DNA of 10,577 bases from Tannerellaceae bacterium. GTDB taxonomy: Bacteria > Bacteroidota > Bacteroidia > Bacteroidales > Tannerellaceae. The DNA is taken from positions 1 to 10,577 of the forward strand of contig JAITGL010000022.1 in the NCBI GenBank assembly GCA_031280645.1, in the 5' to 3' direction. Of the stretch, positions 6,430-10,577 are shown in pieces. The stretch's first letter is position 1, and each line of letters starts with the position of its first letter. The notes beneath the pieces are model-generated. The model was not told where the DNA came from. It worked only from the letters and a program-made list of their open reading frames with translations, and ran no database searches. The position numbers and the translations under genes were made by a program.

Positions 6430-7302
6430 ATGCTTCACTTCATTACATGGACGGCTAATCCCGCCTTTTTCAGTATCGGCTCCTTCGAGGTGCGATGGTA
6501 CGGGCTTGCGTTTGCATTAGGCTTCTCAATAGGCTACTGGATTGTGGGCCGGATGTGGAAAAACGAGAATTTAAATCCCGAGTGGATATCCTCGCTGCTG
6601 ATGTATACCGTTTTGGGCACGGCCATAGGCGCCCGCCTCGGCCACTGCCTGTTTTACGAGCCTGCGTACTACCTTTCCCACCCGATCGAGATGCTCAACA
6701 TCCGCGGCGGCGGACTTGCCAGCCATGGCGGCGTGCTGGGCATAGTGATCGCCATTTTCATCTATTCAAAAAGGGTGTCGCACCGCAGCATGATGTGGAC
6801 ATTCGACAAGCTCGTTGTTCCCACCGGCTTGGTTGCCGCGCTTATACGTTTGGGCAACCTCATGAATCATGAAATATACGGTCAGTCGACCGATGTTCCG
6901 TGGGCCTTCCGCTACATTGTAAACCTCGGCTCATGGAGGCGCGGAGCTGAGCCCGTATTCAGTCCGCCAAGCCATCCTACCCAACTGTACGAAGCATTTT
7001 TTTACCTTATTATATTCGTTGTTTGCATGTGGCTTTACTTCCGCAAGCAGGCATGGAAAAGAGAAGGGCTCATATTCGGCATATTTATGATAGGCATATT
7101 CCTCCCTCGCTTCTTCATTGAGTTTTTCAAGAACGACCAGGAGCCATTTGAGGCCGGGATGGCGCTCAACATGGGGCAGCTGCTCAGTATCCCGTTCATT
7201 TTGGCCGGCATATATTTTATATGGAGAGCGATGAGTAATGCGCCTGCAATTGAAACTCAAAATAAACCATCAATAAATGAAAGCAAGAGAAATAAACGAT
7301 AA
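6430..7302 (+). CDS. lgt: Prolipoprotein diacylglyceryl transferase
   Basis: Inner-membrane enzyme that transfers diacylglycerol from phosphatidylglycerol to the lipobox Cys of prolipoproteins, the first step of lipoprotein maturation. It has 290 residues and several hydrophobic segments, consistent with the seven-helix Lgt fold. Motifs are VRWYGL (21-26), GARLGH (67-72), GGGLASHGGVLG (93-104) with His99 near the position of the E. coli essential His103, and the signature RLGNLMNHEIYG (140-151) with catalytic-type Arg140. HPTQLYE (182-188) and PRFFIEFF (226-233) follow. A polar basic tail (about 270-290) ends the protein. It follows spt by 87 bp with no clear terminator between, and its last 26 bp overlap the next gene in another frame, which suggests co-transcription. 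Confidence 0.96.
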   Translation: MLHFITWTANPAFFSIGSFEVRWYGLAFALGFSIGYWIVGRMWKNENLNPEWISSLLMYTVLGTAIGARLGHCLFYEPAYYLSHPIEMLNIRGGGLASHGGVLGIVIAIFIYSKRVSHRSMMWTFDKLVVPTGLVAALIRLGNLMNHEIYGQSTDVPWAFRYIVNLGSWRRGAEPVFSPPSHPTQLYEAFFYLIIFVVCMWLYFRKQAWKREGLIFGIFMIGIFLPRFFIEFFKNDQEPFEAGMALNMGQLLSIPFILAGIYFIWRAMSNAPAIETQNKPSINESKRNKR

Positions 7303-8467
7303 TATATTCTACGTAGGCGTAAACGATCGCCGCAAAGACCTGTTTGAAAACCTCTGGCCTCTGCCCGCCGGAGTGTCGTACAACTCATACCTGATAACAG
7401 ACGATAAAACGGCGCTTATAGACACCGTCGACGTATGCTATTCCGACATCTTCCTCCGGAAAGTGGCCTCAACGCTCAACGGTCGTCCGCTCGATTACGT
7501 AATCGTTAACCACATGGAGCCCGATCATTCGGGCAGCATAAGCCTGTTGAGGCAAATGTATCCCAATGTTCAGATAGTAGGCAATAACAAAACATTCGGC
7601 ATGCTTGCCGGATTCTATGGCCTGGCCGAAGGCCTGCACGAAGTGAAGGAAGGATCGCTCCTTCCGCTCGGCAACCGCACGCTTAGCTTCCACATGGCGC
7701 CCATGGTACACTGGCCCGAAGTGATGTTCGCCTACGATCCGCTAAGCGGCTCCCTGTTCTCGGCCGACGCATTCGGAACCTACGGCGCCCTCGACGGCGG
7801 CATAATGGACAACGAAGTAAACGTAGATCACTTTATGGAGGAGATGATAAGATACTATGCGAATATTGTAGGCAAGTACGGCAACCCGGTTCAAAAAGCC
7901 ATCGCCAAGGTATCCCACCTCGATATCCGCACCATTTGCTCTACCCACGGGCCAATCTGGCGCCAACGCCTCGGCGAGGCCGTTAACGTTTACTCCCGCA
8001 TGAGCCGCTACGAAGCCGAAACCGGAGCAACCATCATTTACGGAAGCATGTACGGATACACCGAGCAAATGGCCGAAATCATCGCATCTGCGCTGTCTGA
8101 CGGAGGCATACGTAATATAGCGATGCACAACCTCGGCAAAAGCCACTCGTCGTACGTTTTGAAAGATATCTTTAAATACAAAGGGATTATAATAGGAAGC
8201 CCAACATACAGCAACCGCCTCTTCCCCGAAGTAGAATCAATTCTCGACAAAATAGAAACCCGCGAAGTAAAAAACCGTATATACTCATGCTTCGGATCGT
8301 ACGCCTGGGCCGGAATATCAGTAAAACAGCTCGTTGAGTTCGGCCGTCAGATGAAATGGGAGCAGGGAGCAGATCCCGTTGAGCAAAAGCAAGGCCTCTC
8401 GGCCCAAACATACGAAGGATGCGTTAGGCTCGGAAGCGAAATGGCCCGTAGCCTGCTGTCATCATAA
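7277..8467 (+). CDS. fprA: Flavodiiron protein (oxygen/NO reductase)
   Basis: Soluble anaerobe-type flavodiiron protein that reduces O2 to water (or NO to N2O) using electrons from rubredoxin or a similar donor. The N-terminal metallo-beta-lactamase-like domain (about 1-245) carries the diiron ligands in the expected order: His79, Glu81, Asp83 and His84 in NHMEPDH, His145, Asp164 and His224 in STHGPIW. The C-terminal flavodoxin-like domain (about 250-396) begins ATIIYGSMYGYTEQMA with the FMN phosphate loop. At 396 residues it is the simple two-domain class, without a fused rubredoxin or flavin reductase. The start MKAREINDNIFYVGVNDRR matches the family and lies inside the 3' end of lgt (26-bp overlap), so translation is probably coupled. 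The electron donor gene is not in the window. Whether O2 or NO is the physiological substrate cannot be read from the sequence. Confidence 0.95.
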   Translation: MKAREINDNIFYVGVNDRRKDLFENLWPLPAGVSYNSYLITDDKTALIDTVDVCYSDIFLRKVASTLNGRPLDYVIVNHMEPDHSGSISLLRQMYPNVQIVGNNKTFGMLAGFYGLAEGLHEVKEGSLLPLGNRTLSFHMAPMVHWPEVMFAYDPLSGSLFSADAFGTYGALDGGIMDNEVNVDHFMEEMIRYYANIVGKYGNPVQKAIAKVSHLDIRTICSTHGPIWRQRLGEAVNVYSRMSRYEAETGATIIYGSMYGYTEQMAEIIASALSDGGIRNIAMHNLGKSHSSYVLKDIFKYKGIIIGSPTYSNRLFPEVESILDKIETREVKNRIYSCFGSYAWAGISVKQLVEFGRQMKWEQGADPVEQKQGLSAQTYEGCVRLGSEMARSLLSS

Positions 8468-8509
8468 ATCATTATAATCATTACAACGCTTAAGCAACGT
8501 AACACAATC

Positions 8510-9325
8510 ATGCGACTTATAATCCAACCAAATTACGATCAACTGTCAGACTGGGCCGCCCGCTACGTAGCCGCATCCATTGCGAAAGCGGCCCCCACGG
8601 CCGAAAAGCCATACGTACTCGGCCTCCCCACCGGATCATCGCCCCTCGGAATGTACGCACGCCTAATCGAGCTGCACAAAATGGGGAAAGTATCCTTCCG
8701 CAATGTTATTACCTTCAACATGGACGAATACGCCGGTCTCCCGCAAGATCACCCGCAGAGCTACCACTCCTTTATGTGGAACAACTTTTTCAACCACATC
8801 GACATCCCCGCCCGGCAAGTGCACATACTCAACGGCAATGCCCCCAACCTTGCCGCCGAATGTGAAGCATACGAAGCCGCTATCCTTGCCGCCGGAGGCA
8901 TCGACCTCTTTCTCGGAGGCATCGGCCCCGACGGGCATATAGCCTTTAACGAGCCCGGCTCGTCGCTCGCATCCCGCACCCGAATTAAAACCCTGACTAC
9001 CGACACCGTTATCGCCAACGCCCGATTCTTCAACAACAACGTTGACAACGTGCCCCGCACCGCCCTAACCGTAGGCGTTGCCACCGTGCTCGACGCCCGC
9101 GAAGTACTTATCCTCGTTAACGGACACAACAAATCGCGCGCCCTCCAACAGGCCGTTGAAGGTTCCGTAAGCCAAATGTGGACAATCACCGCTCTTCAGA
9201 TGCACCCCCGCGGCATTATCGTTGCCGACGAGGCAGCCTGCGCCGAGCTTCGCGTCGGCACATTCAATTACTTTAAGGACATAGAGAAAGATAACCTCTC
9301 GCCCGACAGCCTCCTCACCGCATGA
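8510..9325 (+). CDS. nagB: Glucosamine-6-phosphate deaminase
   Basis: Cytosolic enzyme that converts glucosamine 6-phosphate to fructose 6-phosphate plus ammonia, feeding amino sugars into glycolysis. It has 271 residues against 266 in E. coli. The active-site residues fall at the same numbers as in E. coli NagB: Asp72 in TFNMDEY, Asp141 and His143 in [14 protein letters not shown], Glu148, and Lys208 in NGHNKSRAL. The phosphate-binding loop [11 protein letters not shown] is at 39-49. It begins 42 bp after fprA, and its TGA overlaps the next ATG (ATGA), so it is probably translationally coupled to the oxidoreductase. nagA is not next to it. 6-phosphogluconolactonase is a distant relative, but the complete NagB active site excludes it. 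Confidence 0.96.
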   Translation: MRLIIQPNYDQLSDWAARYVAASIAKAAPTAEKPYVLGLPTGSSPLGMYARLIELHKMGKVSFRNVITFNMDEYAGLPQDHPQSYHSFMWNNFFNHIDIPARQVHILNGNAPNLAAECEAYEAAILAAGGIDLFLGGIGPDGHIAFNEPGSSLASRTRIKTLTTDTVIANARFFNNNVDNVPRTALTVGVATVLDAREVLILVNGHNKSRALQQAVEGSVSQMWTITALQMHPRGIIVADEAACAELRVGTFNYFKDIEKDNLSPDSLLTA

Positions 9326-10344
9326 ATCCGATTCGCTTTGCCGTTGTTGGCTGCGGACGCATCGGGAAACGGCACGCCGAGATGATAAGCCGTAATGGGG
9401 CGGCAAAGCTGACGGCTTTGTGCGACCTTCGCTCGCAGGTTGAAACAGGAATGGAGGATTACGACGCCCCATGGTTTTCCGATATAAACACCATGCTGCA
9501 AAGCGATATAGATATTGACGTTGTAAACATTTGCACCCCCAACGGGCTTCACGCCGCAATGGCAGTAAGCTCCATAGAAAGCGGTCGGCATGTTGTGGTT
9601 GAAAAGCCGTTAGCTCTTACGCAAGCAGATGCCGAAGCCGTTGTACACGCGTCGCTCTGCCATCGCCGGCACGTATTTTGCGTTATGCAAAACCGCTACT
9701 CGCCTCCCTCGGTATGGATTAAAAGCATGGTTGAATCAGGCCGCCTTGGCGATATATACATGGTACAGCTCAATTGCTATTGGAATCGCGACGAGCGATA
9801 CTACCTGCCCGGCGGATGGCATGGCAACGCTGCTCTCGACGGCGGTACCCTCTTCACCCAATTCTCCCACTTTATCGACATAATGTATTGGCTATTCGGC
9901 GACATTACCGACATCGCCGCCAGATTCGCCGACTTCAACCACCGACATCTCACCGACTTTGAAGACTCCGGCATTGTGAACTTCCGCTTTATAAAAGGCG
10001 GCATCGGATCGCTTTGCTACTCCACTGCAGTATGGGATCGCAACCTTGAAAGCAGTCTCCTTGTTACCGCGCAGAACGGCAGCCTTAAAATCGGCGGGCA
10101 GTATATGGACAAGGTTGAATACTGCCACATAAACAATTATACTCTTCCCAACCTGCCGCCTACTAATCCGGGCAACGATTACGGCGCTTACAAAGGTTCG
10201 GCGCAAAACCATCATTATGTAATCAACAACGTTGTAAACGTACTCTCAGGCCCCGGGTGCGAAGCCATCACAACCAATGTTCTCGAAGGCATGAAAGTGG
10301 TTGATATTATCCGCAGGATATATGATTTGAAGATTGAGAATTAA
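9322..10344 (+). CDS. Gfo/Idh/MocA oxidoreductase, WlbA/WbpB-like
   Basis: NAD(P)-dependent sugar oxidoreductase of 340 residues. The N-terminal Rossmann fold shows [16 protein letters not shown] (GxGxxG at 10-15), and EKPLALT at 94-100 holds the conserved EKP motif with Lys95. The C-terminal alpha/beta domain has QNRYSPP (123-129), [21 protein letters not shown] up to residue 180, and His183 in FSHFID. That pattern resembles WlbA/WbpB, which oxidise UDP-GlcNAc-uronate at C3 in the synthesis of acetamido-uronic acids for surface glycans. Subfamily assignment is from remembered motifs and is moderate; other sugar nucleotides or inositols are possible. It overlaps nagB by 4 bp and is the last gene of the run. 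The antisense group II intron ends 35 bp downstream, and no intrinsic terminator is visible in between. Confidence 0.85.
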   Translation: MNPIRFAVVGCGRIGKRHAEMISRNGAAKLTALCDLRSQVETGMEDYDAPWFSDINTMLQSDIDIDVVNICTPNGLHAAMAVSSIESGRHVVVEKPLALTQADAEAVVHASLCHRRHVFCVMQNRYSPPSVWIKSMVESGRLGDIYMVQLNCYWNRDERYYLPGGWHGNAALDGGTLFTQFSHFIDIMYWLFGDITDIAARFADFNHRHLTDFEDSGIVNFRFIKGGIGSLCYSTAVWDRNLESSLLVTAQNGSLKIGGQYMDKVEYCHINNYTLPNLPPTNPGNDYGAYKGSAQNHHYVINNVVNVLSGPGCEAITTNVLEGMKVVDIIRRIYDLKIEN

Positions 10345-10378
10345 ACATTACGGTAGCGCTTCACATCCGGAAAGAACA

Positions 10379-10453
10379 ATCGAGTAGGAGAAATGGGATT
10401 ATTTCCCGTTTCCCTCTCACACCACCCGGCATACCGTTCGGTACCAGGGCGGT
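10379..10453 (-). ncRNA. Group II intron domains V and VI
   Basis: Domain V spans about 10453-10421. ACCGCCC pairs with GGGTGGT, including the G-U wobble expected at the catalytic triad (here CGC). An upper stem TACC/GGTA is closed by a GAAC loop, with unpaired bases on the 3' strand. Domain VI follows (about 10417-10381): the outer GAG/CTC and AGG/CCT pairs leave a single bulged A at 10385, seven nucleotides from the proposed 3' end, which fits the branch-point adenosine. A CGC triad is known from class IIC introns, but the class cannot be settled without domain I. Confidence 0.78.
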
Positions 10454-10460
10454 TCCTTAC

Positions 10461-10577
10461 TTACGATACAATTTTACGATAACAATCCATAAGAATAGGA
10501 TAATTGGCGCGTTTTAAACTGTCATTGTTCAATGCTCTATGAAGAATAAAGCTATCTGCAATGCGCCGGTAGCCCCC
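10461..10577 (-). CDS. Group II intron reverse transcriptase/maturase, C-terminal end
   Basis: An open frame enters from the right edge and ends at TAA 10463-10461 after 38 codons. The visible residues begin GGYRRIADSFILHRALNN and go on through a LKRANYPILMDCY stretch. This resembles the X/thumb-to-C-terminal end of intron-encoded maturases (pattern W/Y-R-x-A-x-S-x-x-x-x-x-A-L-x-N-x-x-L). The stop lies only a few nucleotides before domain V, the usual place for a domain IV-encoded maturase. No endonuclease (HNH) domain is visible in this tail. The assignment rests mainly on the RNA domains that follow. Confidence 0.7.
   Translation of the reverse strand, partial: GGYRRIADSFILHRALNNDSLKRANYPILMDCYRKIVS

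Larger units (their letters stand above)
10379..10577 (-). mobile_element. Group II intron, 3' end (partial, runs off the window)
   Basis: Read on the minus strand, the end of a reverse transcriptase frame is followed by a domain V hairpin, a domain VI hairpin and a 3' boundary in ...CTACTCGAT at 10379, an AY-type intron end. The intron lies antisense to the oxidoreductase gene and outside any recognisable frame; its 5' part is beyond the right edge. The boundary is inferred from domain VI spacing, not from an empty-site comparison. Confidence 0.8.

Overview
The window looks like a chromosomal segment from an anaerobe of the order Bacteroidales. The evidence is a Bacteroidetes-type DnaK ending in EEVK, a bacterial serine palmitoyltransferase (sphingolipid synthesis), an anaerobe-type flavodiiron protein, TAnnTTTG-type -7 promoter boxes and an absence of strong Shine-Dalgarno sequences. 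Genus cannot be fixed from the sequence alone.

Left part (1-2010): a dead integration module on the minus strand. A Bacteroides-type tyrosine integrase (about 112-1303) carries two frameshifts and a nonsense codon. Just upstream lies a zinc-finger/double-HTH excisionase-like gene (1313-1858) with two frameshifts. All lesions can be repaired on paper from the neighbouring frames, and every complete housekeeping gene in the window is intact, so this is real decay of an old integrative element rather than poor sequence. A 12-bp inverted repeat at 8-77 lies just beyond the integrase end.

Centre (2011-5145): dnaK on the minus strand with a strong intrinsic terminator, then an 1154-bp divergent intergenic region before the sphingolipid gene. 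This region holds the most striking object here: 19 imperfect palindromes at 4188-4960 whose centres repeat every 42 bp (four turns of B-DNA), separated by about 24-26 bp of non-repeated, mostly GC-rich DNA. The palindromes change in blocks along the array: AAACCC-N4-GGGTTT, then ACGTA/GTTG hybrids, then AAAACATATATGTTTT-like sites. Half-sites also pair across the spacers, including a perfect 18-bp inverted repeat. It matches no standard feature class known to me.

Right part (5146-10344): five plus-strand genes packed like an operon: serine palmitoyltransferase (spt), prolipoprotein diacylglyceryl transferase (lgt), flavodiiron protein (fprA), glucosamine-6-phosphate deaminase (nagB) and a WlbA/WbpB-like Gfo/Idh/MocA oxidoreductase. 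lgt/fprA overlap by 26 bp and nagB/oxidoreductase by 4 bp. Themes are envelope lipid and lipoprotein synthesis, oxygen or NO detoxification and amino-sugar metabolism.

Right edge (10379-10577): the 3' end of a group II intron in antisense orientation, with the last 38 codons of its reverse transcriptase/maturase, a domain V hairpin and a domain VI with a bulged branch-point A. It ends 35 bp after the stop codon of the oxidoreductase gene.
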